From Lobosporangium transversale (lineage: Eukaryota; Mortierellomycota; Mortierellomycetes; Mortierellales; Mortierellaceae): a stretch of DNA of 64,000 nucleotides. The notes beneath the pieces were generated by a model. That model made no database searches, had not been told where the DNA came from, and saw nothing but the letters and a program-made list of their open reading frames with translations. The stretch spans positions 1,488,001 to 1,552,000 of the forward strand of contig NW_019028979.1 of the NCBI RefSeq assembly GCF_002105155.1, in the 5' to 3' direction. The position numbers and the translations under genes are program-made. How positions within the stretch are numbered: position 1 is the first letter of the stretch; each line of letters begins with the position of its first letter. This document shows positions 22,022 to 31,120 of the stretch, in pieces.

Positions 22022-23233
22022 ATGCTTATTCTTGCACATATCTCCATGCTCTTGTTGAGTGTGTTCTTCCTCAGTCCATCTGTCCACGCTCAAGATTTTC
22101 AACCAGTGGTCGTCTCTTCATCCGCCAGCGCATTTAAAGAACTTCAAGGACTATATATCCTTGGGGGATATACAGCAGACAAATCTGTCAATTCACAAAC
22201 ATTCATGCTCGACCTCTCACAATCTTGGGACGCGGTTAACCCTATTGTTCAGAAACTCCCCGATGGTCCCCTTTCATGGGACATGCCTAGTACACTCACA
22301 GCTGATGGACAGGGCTGGTTCGCTCTCGTAAATGGAACTGGTTACCTGTATGATATCAAGAATTCGACGTGGAGTACAGTTCTACACAATAATAGCAAAA
22401 TCAACTCTGAAATGGGCCTAAAAGCAATCACTGATCCAGAGACTGGCATGATCTATGTCCCAAATGGACACATTGAAAAAAACCAAATGTCCATGCTGAC
22501 TGTAAACCTGAATACTACAAAAATTGGATCTGTACCGATGCCGTCGGGTTTCAATACATCATCTCTTTATTCTGCAGCATGGAGCGCTTCTCGTAAGAGT
22601 ATGGTTTTCATTTCAGAATCGGCCGACTCTCTTTACTCTTATAGTACCACCGATGGATGGACCCACTTGAACGTTACTGGCGATATTCCATCTCCTCGTG
22701 TCTCCAGTTGTCTGCTCCCTATGAATGACGACTCTAAAATAGTACTCTTTGGTGGGTACTCTAGGACAGAGCATAGAAGCCTTAACGACATCTATGTCTT
22801 GGACCTAGCTTCGCTAGTATGGACAAGAGGACCTAATGTGGACGAAGCAAATGGTCGCGATTCTGCTGCCTGTGCCATTTCCAACGACTTCTTTATTGTC
22901 TGGGGAGGGATTTCAAGTAACTCTACCCAGGATGCGGCTCCCAGTAAAGTTACGATCGTATACAACTTGGAGAGGTCTGTTTGGGTCTCTCGATACAATA
23001 CTCCTGCACCGATAGATGCCAATAGTCATTCTCGTATGTTGTACCAAATCGGGACTGTGCTCGGAGGCGTGTTTGGAGGGATAATGTTTCTAGGCATCAT
23101 TGCTTATGCCATCTACCACCGACGCGTCCCAAAACCTGTTCAGATCTATCAAAACCACTATCCAGCCAGCTTTGACGACTACCAGACAACATATTCCTAT
23201 GGTTATGCAGATTCAAAGACCACTTTAGTTTAG
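22022..23233 (+). CDS. kelch-repeat type I membrane protein, short-tailed
   Basis: A single-exon gene of 403 aa. A signal peptide (residues 1-24, cleavage near VHA-QD) leads a kelch beta-propeller with blades such as LQGLYILGGYT, AAWSASRKSMVFISE, SKIVLFGGYS, LNDIYVLDLASLVWTRGP and FIVWGG. One transmembrane segment follows (~341-364, GGVFGGIMFLGIIAYAIYH). The cytosolic tail is only ~38 residues, with several tyrosines, and ends TTLV. Asn-X-Ser/Thr sites are frequent in the ectodomain, consistent with a glycosylated surface protein. It is clearly paralogous to the gene at 25143, sharing aligned blocks such as ITDPETGMIYVPNG/VTDPESEIVYVPNG. Attractin-like or galactose-oxidase-like kelch ectodomains are common in this fungal group; the ligand is unknown. 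No catalytic copper-radical motif of galactose oxidase is visible. Confidence 0.88.
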   Translation: MLILAHISMLLLSVFFLSPSVHAQDFQPVVVSSSASAFKELQGLYILGGYTADKSVNSQTFMLDLSQSWDAVNPIVQKLPDGPLSWDMPSTLTADGQGWFALVNGTGYLYDIKNSTWSTVLHNNSKINSEMGLKAITDPETGMIYVPNGHIEKNQMSMLTVNLNTTKIGSVPMPSGFNTSSLYSAAWSASRKSMVFISESADSLYSYSTTDGWTHLNVTGDIPSPRVSSCLLPMNDDSKIVLFGGYSRTEHRSLNDIYVLDLASLVWTRGPNVDEANGRDSAACAISNDFFIVWGGISSNSTQDAAPSKVTIVYNLERSVWVSRYNTPAPIDANSHSRMLYQIGTVLGGVFGGIMFLGIIAYAIYHRRVPKPVQIYQNHYPASFDDYQTTYSYGYADSKTTLV

Positions 23234-24269
23234 ACTCCTCTTCCCTCCCCCCTTGCGTTTCCTCTTACACACACACACACACGCTTGTGCCCCGCCTCCT
23301 GTAAAATACACGAAGAATTCCTCCTATCATGATCATGACCCAAACCAAAACGTTGCACGTTGGAAACACGAAAAATAAACAAAAAAAAAAAAATTAATAC
23401 CCTGCATAATAAAACCGTAATAATGTTTAAACAACATTAGTCTAGGGTTTCTTTGTCATATGCATTCAATATCAGTACCCGACCTGCTTTTTTTTTTTTT
23501 TTTTTTTTTTTGTTCACCATTACAGATTAATCAATCAGTTTTCTGGAAAGATGCCCCTTTGTTCATGTTTATACAGACGATACGAATGTCCTTAATATGA
23601 GATTGGGGCCAGGCCTTTTTCTTTTCTTTTTCTTTTTCTTTTTTCTTTCAATAAACATTAATCTTCAGACGGGAAACCCTTCGGACAAAAAGAGTATGAT
23701 GAGGATATAGATATGTGTATACTGAGTTAGTATAGCACATCTACACATGCCATGTTTTAGGGCTCTGATACTGAAGTACGTCAGTTCTCCTCTTACTGGC
23801 TCGTGTGTATGTGTGCATTAGCATTACCATAGATTGTCGAGAGCAATAAGTCGTAGTAGAGCGAAACGATGAAAAAATGAGGTGATGGTCCCCCCCCCCT
23901 CCCTCCTCCACTCCACCTTCGCCCCCCTTTGGTGTGTGAACTTTTTCCCTTTTTTTTTTTTTTGTTGCCCCTGCACCTGACGTTTTTTGTTGATCTGGGA
24001 TGGAGAAACGAGTAAGAGGGAGAGACAGCGAATTGAAGCTTAAATGCTATTGGAGCGGTAAAAAATCTTGTATCACCATCAATTAATTACTGGCAATTTC
24101 GGCACTAAATGCCTTTTCTGTACAAGACCATGAATTTAACGTGTGGTCAGCAAAAAGGAAATCCAAAAAATCAGATTAAATTGCCTCCCATGTGAGATCT
24201 TTTGTAGCACCCCTTTTGTGTGCCAGACCAAGGTAATTTTTTCCAAAATAAAAGTGGGTGGCGTGGACG
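23234..24269 (+). other. intergenic region downstream of kelch gene 1
   Basis: The 3' UTR has a CA run near 23270 and an AATAAA-type signal near 23373. Further on are T and C homopolymers (23488-23511, 23890-23900, 23950-23963). I see no gene. Confidence 0.55.
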
Positions 24270-24466
24270 ATACAGCAGCATATACAGCGAATACAACAGA
24301 TGCAGCTATGCAGGTTATGCAACTTATACAGCTTATACAGTAACAAAGTTGTACGGTTTAAACAGTATATAGTATATAACTTATACAGTAACGCAGTTGT
24401 ACAGTTTATACAGTAACACAATCATACAGCAAATACAGCAAGTATATACAGTAATACAACATTACA
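24270..24466 (+). repeat. degenerate TATACAG-type tandem repeat region
   Basis: About 200 bp is built from imperfect repeats of TATACAG/ATACAGC units. Inside it are two clear 36-nt copies, 24332-24367 and 24380-24415, that differ at only four positions. Each begins CTTATACAGTAAC and ends with ACAGTA. No open frame with family similarity crosses it. It resembles a decaying minisatellite upstream of kelch gene 2. Confidence 0.7.
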
Positions 24467-25142
24467 CCATGCATGAAATTACACCTGGACCAGTTTAAAG
24501 AGGACTGTTTGGTTTGTGGAAATGTAATACAAAATATTACAGCATTTAACCTGCATTTGGGTTATGGCATTGGCAGAAAAGAAAGATTTTAGTCGCGATA
24601 TGAACATGAAACAGGGGCGTGATCAGACACAAACAATCCAAAGATTCAAATCAAATAACGAAACACTATTGCCTAAACACTAGGACATTCCATAGTCTAA
24701 TCAACACGCAACCAATGAGATGAGTATTCACATTGATCCATTATATTAAATTACTATAGTTTCCATCTAGTCATCAATGGGTCCATATTAGGGCTGCCAG
24801 CCGCTTCTGCTCTTCTACCTGGAGGCATATATATATGATGGCCTCCTTTCCTGCCCCCCTCCCCTTCTCTCGATTTTTTTTTTTTTATTCTCTCACTCAA
24901 CTCATATTCAAACAAAAAGACTCATCCCTCCTCTTTTTGTTCTTCGTCTCCTCTTACGACTTCTTTCCTCCCTCCCCCATCTCTTCCTCCTCTCCATCAC
25001 GATCATCGCGATCACTTATTACTACCATCACCACATCCTTTCTGGATCCCCCAGTCCCAACTTGTACAGTTTTATATTTCCTTTTTATTTTTTTTTATTT
25101 TTTTTTTCTCTTTATACATATTCATACTGAGCATACAGCATA
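24467..25142 (+). other. promoter region of kelch gene 2
   Basis: AT-rich upstream sequence contains a TATATATAT element at ~24828-24836, followed by a 300-bp C/T-rich leader running to the start codon. No gene seen. Confidence 0.5.
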
Positions 25143-26924
25143 ATGGCCCCGCATTCAACAATACTCGCATACTTTCTTTGCTTCACCGCCTTGTCCTGTC
25201 TTGCTCATGCAGCAGTTCATCTTCCAGTTAATACTGGAGCATATACCAGTGCATTCGTCGATGGCCAAGCCATGTACGTTGTCGACGATGCAGTCTCGGA
25301 CACCACTTCAAAAATTACTTTCCCTCCTACTTTTAAACTCGACTTGTCTGTCTCTTGGACCACAGCTGAGCCTGCCATCAAGAAGCTTTCTGATGGACCT
25401 AGCTCTCCTTACATGCCCAGCGCTTCCTCTGCAGATGGTCGTAGCTGGATTGTTCTGACTAGCAACGCCGGATACCTCTACAACTCTGAAACAGATGCCT
25501 GGTCAAAGGACTTTTCAATTCACAATCTTAACAATGATATCGGGCTCACAGCTGTCACAGACCCTGAATCTGAAATTGTTTACGTCCCCAATGGATATAA
25601 GAATGCATCCTCGGATTCCACCATGATGTTGACCGTAGATCCCAAATCTGCCAAGGCCCATCACATTGAGATGCACTCTAGCTTGAGCAAGAGTACCTTT
25701 TATTCCGCTGCCTGGAGCAGCTCTCTTCGTAGTATGGTCCTGATTGACGGTCAAACCACTACCGATACCCTGCATACCTACAGTCCAGCAGATGGCTGGA
25801 AGACTGTTAGCACCACTGGCACTGCTCCCTCTGCGCGTGGCCGAGCCTGCTTTGTCCCTATCAATGGCGGCTCAAAGATGGTCCTGTTTGGCGGATACTC
25901 GGTTACGGAAGACAAGGCCTTCAACGATATCTACATTCTCGACACTGCTTCAATGACCTGGTCCAAAGGCAGTGATGCTGCACTGGACAACGCCCGCGGA
26001 GGTGCTGCCTGTGCTGCCTCCAACAACCAACTCATTGTCATCGGTGGCGCCTCTTTTGCTACCATCGCTGATGCTGCACTCATCTATGATTTGTCGGCCG
26101 GTGCTTGGACAACCAATTACGTTGCTTCGGGCTCTGCTCCTAATGAGAGTAAGCGTACTCTAATCATCGTTGGCGGCGTTATTGGCGCCTTGCTTGTTCT
26201 TGTAGCCATTGCTGGTCTTTGGCTTTACCGTTCCCGTTCCAGACGAGTTGCACCCAGACGTGGTTGCATTGAGAAGCCTGGTTACTACCCTCCAAGAAGC
26301 CCTACCCTGGTCAATGCCTCTACTTGCGCGCTGGATCCCAAGAAAGAGTTTTACGATGACCTTGATTTTACCTCTGCTTACGGTGCCGAGACTATTGGAT
26401 ATTATGCTCGTGGTAACAACTCTCAGGAGACCTTGCCTGTGTCCGAGGATACTGAGGAAAAGGTTGTTGTCAAGCTGAGGGCTAGTCGCCTTGTGACCAA
26501 TGCCAGCCGAGACTCTTTCTTTGGAAAGATCAAGAGACATAGTGCTCAGCAAATGCTTAATAACATCCAGACTTTCCAGGAACTGCAAGAGCAGTCGCAA
26601 GATTCACAAGATGAAGAACATATTGGTGCTCGCCCTCTTCGTCCTTCCAAATCCATCAAACGAATGAGTTCTCAGAGCACTGCAAGCTCGCACAGTTCCC
26701 GCTCCCGCCGTAACTCTCGTGGTGCTTCTCCCACTGTCGTTTCTCCTCCTAATCTGTTCCAGAACGGTATTCTTGAAGAAGAAGAGGCTGAGGAGGGCGA
26801 ACAGCAGAAGGCTAAGGAGGGTGGTCGTGGAATGTACAGACTTCCTTCAGTGCGCTATGGTTCAAAACTCTTCCAGCCTCCCCCCAAGACCCCTGAGGGT
26901 GACATGCCTGGTTCATACTTTTAA
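25143..26924 (+). CDS. kelch-repeat type I membrane protein, long-tailed
   Basis: A single-exon gene of 593 aa and paralogue of the preceding kelch protein. A signal peptide (1-24, ending CLAHA) precedes the propeller: AGYLYNSETDAWSK, YSAAWSSSLRSMVL, GSKMVLFGGYSVTED, FNDIYILDTASMTWSKG. A transmembrane segment lies at ~340-362 (LIIVGGVIGALLVLVAIAGL). The cytosolic tail is about 230 residues, rich in Ser, Arg and Glu, with candidate phosphorylation clusters (SSHSSRSRRNSRG) and an acidic stretch (EEEEAEEGE). The large tail against the ~38 residues of the paralogue implies different intracellular partners. Role as a surface receptor or cell-wall-interacting protein is inferred from topology only. 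An AATAAA near 27116 fits the 3' end. Confidence 0.9.
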   Translation: MAPHSTILAYFLCFTALSCLAHAAVHLPVNTGAYTSAFVDGQAMYVVDDAVSDTTSKITFPPTFKLDLSVSWTTAEPAIKKLSDGPSSPYMPSASSADGRSWIVLTSNAGYLYNSETDAWSKDFSIHNLNNDIGLTAVTDPESEIVYVPNGYKNASSDSTMMLTVDPKSAKAHHIEMHSSLSKSTFYSAAWSSSLRSMVLIDGQTTTDTLHTYSPADGWKTVSTTGTAPSARGRACFVPINGGSKMVLFGGYSVTEDKAFNDIYILDTASMTWSKGSDAALDNARGGAACAASNNQLIVIGGASFATIADAALIYDLSAGAWTTNYVASGSAPNESKRTLIIVGGVIGALLVLVAIAGLWLYRSRSRRVAPRRGCIEKPGYYPPRSPTLVNASTCALDPKKEFYDDLDFTSAYGAETIGYYARGNNSQETLPVSEDTEEKVVVKLRASRLVTNASRDSFFGKIKRHSAQQMLNNIQTFQELQEQSQDSQDEEHIGARPLRPSKSIKRMSSQSTASSHSSRSRRNSRGASPTVVSPPNLFQNGILEEEEAEEGEQQKAKEGGRGMYRLPSVRYGSKLFQPPPKTPEGDMPGSYF

Positions 26925-27378
26925 ATATAATAATTTCACTTTGTCACATTCCTCTTCATCTTCCTACCATATCAAGGCTCCATCACCTTTTTTTTTTTTT
27001 TTTTATTATTATTTTTCCCTCTTTTATTTTTTCCTTTTACATAGACTCGACCGTGGGTATTGTTTTGTATATATTATCTATCATTCCCAGAAAAAAAAAA
27101 AAAAAATCTTTTTCTCAATAAACTTGTATGATATGCATAAAAAAAAATTTTTTTTATGACCAAATATTTGAAATAAACCTTTTTTTACATCAGCAGACCC
27201 CCCCCACCTCATTTCCAGGCACACCAAGTGTCATAATCCAATTAAACAATTTAGATAAAGTTGTTGGAAAATCTTTTGGTGAACTTTAATAATCATACAC
27301 CCTGACGAAATGACTCCAAAGGGACACATACAAATATATTATAAAAAAAAATAAAAAAAATAAAAAAAAAGAGCTTTA
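26925..27378. other. convergent intergenic region, kelch gene 2 and Kre9-like gene 1
   Basis: This is tail-to-tail 3' UTR sequence with several T and A runs (26989-27004, 27091-27106) and AATAAA signals. No gene seen. Confidence 0.55.
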
Positions 27379-29196
27379 TTAATCATCATCCAATACGTTT
27401 CGAATTAACTCTCGGATATGGCTACTCTCAGGCCGTCCAGATCCTGTCAATCGCCAGTCCGAGGGAGGGATAGAAGGCACAGCAATGTCTTGACTTTGCA
27501 AGCTTTGGACCGACATGGCAGGCGAGTCGGCATAGGCTTCGGATCCTGAGGGGACAGTCTCATAAGCAGAAGTAGTCATGGATGATCGCGTCCCTGTGGG
27601 AGCCACAACACTCTCAGTGCCCGTCACTGGGGAGTCACGGGCAGAGAGATACGTTTGACTGGGAGAGCCGACAGGCAAATAATAAAGCTCCTCGTCATCA
27701 TCATCATCACTAGACTTGTCAAGAACAGCAGCAACTGCCTCCTCCTCCTCAAATTCTTGTTTCAATGATAGCTGATGATTTACTGCAGCTGCAGCCGCAG
27801 CAATCGCCCCAGCATCAGAAGGTCCATCCAATGATTCTTGACTTGAAACTGACAATCGATTCACAAGGTCATACTGTTTCTTTAGAGCCTCATTGGTAGC
27901 AGAGGGAACAGGGAAGGGCAAAAGTGTAAGGCTCTGATCACTAATACGCTTATTAGGATCAGCACCTTGGTGATCACGGGCATAGGCTCCTGCACCAACA
28001 GCAGCAGCAGCAGCAGCAGCACCAGCGCCAGCGCCGGCCGCTGCCAGTGCATAGCCGTTTCCGTTTCCGTATCCGCTCCCGTTCCCACCAAAACCACTGC
28101 CATTATTAGCGCCATAGAGTCCAGAGGCAGAAGAACCATAGGCATGATGTAAGCTCGGCATGGAAGCATCATCTGCGCTAGTGACCATGTTTGAATCATA
28201 GGCGTAGCCATGCTTTTCAAGATTTCCTACAAGGTCGGAACGGTCTTGCTGTTCCTGGCGCATCCTCTTGCGTTTCCTAGTCATGACCAACCCAAAGACA
28301 ATCAAAGCCAAGGCGGCGACGCCTCCGACAGCGCCCAATGCGGCCGCAGGCACATTGGTGTTGGAAGACTTTTGACTCTCTGTGTCTGGTCTTTCCATCG
28401 GTGGCAATCCAGGGAGTTGAGTTCCATTAGGGTCAAAAGTCGTGGATGTTCCTGTGGGTACTCCAGTGATCTGGGCAGTTGTAGAGATTGCAATTATGGT
28501 TGATGTACCGGATATGACCGTACTTGTGTAGATAGGTGCTGGAGTCGGCTGAGTAGGGGGTATTTCTGGACTAGACTTTGGGGGATCCGGATTTGAAGGA
28601 TTTGAAGGATTTGGTGGTTCTACCGGTGGTTCCACTGGTGGTTTCGTGGGTGGATGCGTAGGTGGCTGTGTAGGTGGCTGTGTAGGTGGTTGCGTCGGTG
28701 GTTGGGTGGGTGGAGGTTTGGTTGGTGGTGGTGATGGTGGAGGAGGAGGAGGAGGAGGGGGAGGCGGTGGTGGAGCCGAGATGGAGATGGAGTCACAGGT
28801 GGCGGTATATTTCCAGACAGCTGCCCAATGCAAGACATCATAGGCTTTGCCAGAATATTCAATATAGATTTGGCCATTACATGAGCTGTACGCGCTCTCG
28901 GGGATAGTCCATGACCCACCATTCGAAGTTCCAAATGATGCAATTTCGCCACCACCAGAGCAACTAACTTTTGCAGTGACCGAGTGGATATCCTTCGCCT
29001 TGGGCCACCAACCATTATCACTAAGCGATAGGCTAACTGAGTCTCCAACTTTGTAAGATCCAGAAGAGGGTGATTCACAGGTGATTTTGGCTTCCACTAC
29101 ATTCATCGTTGATGAAGAGAGGAGGGCGATCACTGCCGCAGTCGAGAGCAGTCGTGTGGCCGTTGAGGCCAATGACTTTTTCTTTGTGAAGGTCAT
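27379..29196 (-). CDS. Kre9/Knh1-like type I membrane protein with proline-rich stalk
   Basis: A single-exon gene of 605 aa. A signal peptide (1-36, ending VVEA) is followed by an Ig-like beta domain (~37-140): ITCESPSSGSYKVGDSVSLS, NGGSWTIPES, YIEYSGKAYDVLHWAAVW. The opening P-x-x-G-x-x-x-x-G-D pattern resembles the N-terminal domain of Kre9/Knh1-type fungal wall proteins (PF10342). A 13-14-Pro run and PPTQ repeats form a stalk at ~142-215. One transmembrane helix (~283-305, LGAVGGVAALALIVFGLVMT) is followed by a basic stop-transfer and a ~300-residue tail with Gly/Tyr, poly-Ala and acidic tracts. Kre9 proteins act in beta-1,6-glucan assembly, but the long tail here suggests sensing or anchoring instead. 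It is paralogous to the gene at 31121. Confidence 0.85.
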   Translation of the reverse strand: MTFTKKKSLASTATRLLSTAAVIALLSSSTMNVVEAKITCESPSSGSYKVGDSVSLSLSDNGWWPKAKDIHSVTAKVSCSGGGEIASFGTSNGGSWTIPESAYSSCNGQIYIEYSGKAYDVLHWAAVWKYTATCDSISISAPPPPPPPPPPPPPSPPPTKPPPTQPPTQPPTQPPTQPPTHPPTKPPVEPPVEPPNPSNPSNPDPPKSSPEIPPTQPTPAPIYTSTVISGTSTIIAISTTAQITGVPTGTSTTFDPNGTQLPGLPPMERPDTESQKSSNTNVPAAALGAVGGVAALALIVFGLVMTRKRKRMRQEQQDRSDLVGNLEKHGYAYDSNMVTSADDASMPSLHHAYGSSASGLYGANNGSGFGGNGSGYGNGNGYALAAAGAGAGAAAAAAAVGAGAYARDHQGADPNKRISDQSLTLLPFPVPSATNEALKKQYDLVNRLSVSSQESLDGPSDAGAIAAAAAAVNHQLSLKQEFEEEEAVAAVLDKSSDDDDDEELYYLPVGSPSQTYLSARDSPVTGTESVVAPTGTRSSMTTSAYETVPSGSEAYADSPAMSVQSLQSQDIAVPSIPPSDWRLTGSGRPESSHIRELIRNVLDDD

Positions 29197-30662
29197 TTTT
29201 TTGTTGGAGTAAATTAATTAGGCATTAGAGAGAGTGGTCTTTATTACTGTCAATTGACGAGGGAGGAGTAAAGGAAGGGGAAGAAGAAACGATTAAAGGC
29301 GAGCAAGTGAACTAGGGTATGGAGGGAGAGAGAGAAAAGATTTTGGTATCAGGAACGGACTGAATGAGCAAGTCGGAGTTCCGATGATAATTGATGGTCC
29401 TGGGGAGTTGATGGAGAGGGTAGAGAAGTGAGGTGGGAGAGAGGAGGAAAGATGGAGGAAGAAAGAAAGAAAAAAAAAAGGGGGGGAGAGCAAAAAGCGA
29501 GAACGAATCGAATAAAAAGAATGCAGTAGAAGAGGAACGGATTAAAAAAGGACTGGTTGCAGCGCCGCTCGCTCTTGTGATTCTCATGTCCGTACCAGAT
29601 GGATGGCTCTCACTCTTTAATGTCTCTCGTGGTTAAGGTTCCTGTTATCACCGCAGAAACATGCGTTGGCAAATTGTCAAGGTGCAACCTAGGGCTTTTA
29701 GTAGACCTACAGCCCCCCCCTCTCTCTCCACTCTGGAATGTTACGCTTTTTTACTCTTCATTGTCTCACTTTCTCCTCTTCCTCTTTCACTCGGTCTCTC
29801 TTAACGTCTTCTGTTAATCTTTTAAGACGAGAGAAAAAAAGCAGCTATTTTCATTGTCCATTGTCCTTAGCCTCCCTCCCCCACTTTTTTTTTCTTCAAC
29901 AAAACGGTCGTGTTCATTGTGCTGTAATTCTGTTTTTCTGTAATACTTTATCCTGAATCGCCTATTTGTTTGTTTGGTTTTTTTTTTTTTTTTTTTTTGA
30001 GAGCCCTTCATCTGGTGTTTTTGATCATTGACCCAAGCGTATAAAATCCTATCAGCATCGCTCATATTTTACACCCTTCATTGTGTATAAAACTGTATAT
30101 ACGAGAAAAATTTGACGTGTAAAGTGCATTTGCTCATCGCCTCTAGATCATCTTCTATTGTTCTATTGTCCATGTACTGTACTCGCTCCCCCCCCCCACA
30201 GCAACGCTTGGTATTATTAAAGCTTCTTCTGGTTACTGACTATTCCTATAACCCATACCTCAAATGTTAAAGCTTGTTCCTCCCCCCCCTACACTTTTTT
30301 TTTTTTTTTCTTTTTACATGTCAAGAAGCGATATCTCGACAATTGTTTTTTTCTCTGCGATTTATAATTAGGATCACGCTAGTTTTGGGTGTATATTTTA
30401 ACATGTATATATCGCCAATTTTATTTGGTCACGATACCTTATATTTTTAATCTAAAAACGATGATTGAATTGTTCTGGTGGCATCTCACTACGTGACGGA
30501 CTTGCAACAATACTCGTAACAAGCGAGCTAATTGGCTGCCAATACACTCGAAAGTATTCAAAAAATATAAGGTATCGCGACCAAATGAAACGGGCTATAT
30601 TATGCACGCACACAATAAAATTTTCTGTTGAAGCTGAGCTTGTCATATGCCTTCCAGAGAAG

Positions 30663-30693
<31 letters not shown>

Positions 30694-31024
30694 AAAAAAC
30701 CACCCCCACCCTCCATCATGTTTATTTCGTTATGATAGACCGTAAAGTTGAAGGGAAGAAAGGAACGGAAGGGATTTGCCAATCAAAAAGTTCAGCCTTC
30801 ATATGCAATAAAAATGCAGAGAGGGTCTTTGCGCATGTCAGAGCCATTATGTATTATATTTATTCATCTTTGGGCATTCAAGTGTTTCTTATTCTTTCCT
30901 CATTCATTTAAAAGGAAATGATCGATCCGTATTGTAATCAATATTATTAGTAAAATAAATAAATATGTATAAAAAAAAGTGCTACGACATTACTACATTT
31001 CAGAACAGGAGATACAATTACATT

Positions 31025-31064
<40 letters not shown>

Positions 31065-31120
31065 AAAGAGCTGTCATGATTAAAGAGAGAGTAGGGTAGA
31101 ATGAGGGTCTTTGATGGTTT
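29197..31120. other. intergenic region between the two Kre9-like genes
   Basis: About 1.9 kb contains the C/T-rich leader of the 29196 gene (read on minus), C7-C8 and T/A homopolymers, and the inverted repeat at 30423-30586. Frames in it are homopolymer artefacts and no gene is supported. Confidence 0.55.
30423..30586. repeat. 26-bp near-perfect inverted repeat (possible MITE)
   Basis: Positions 30423-30448 and 30561-30586 are reverse complements over 26 nt with a single mismatch (an A/G difference at the CACGATACC/CGCGATACC position). They enclose 112 bp. Each arm starts ATTTGGTC at the outer end and runs into a T/A stretch inside. The interior has no coding potential. The structure suits a small non-autonomous DNA transposon or a long hairpin. 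I see no clear target-site duplication outside the arms. Confidence 0.6.

Noticed and set aside
28620-29078. 152-codon minus-strand frame (His/Pro/Leu-rich)
   Set aside because: Frame shadow of the proline stalk of the Kre9-like gene at 27379.
30452-30911. Frames of 85-148 codons around 30.4-30.9 kb
   Set aside because: They run through poly-A/T tracts and the inverted repeat; no recognisable domain.
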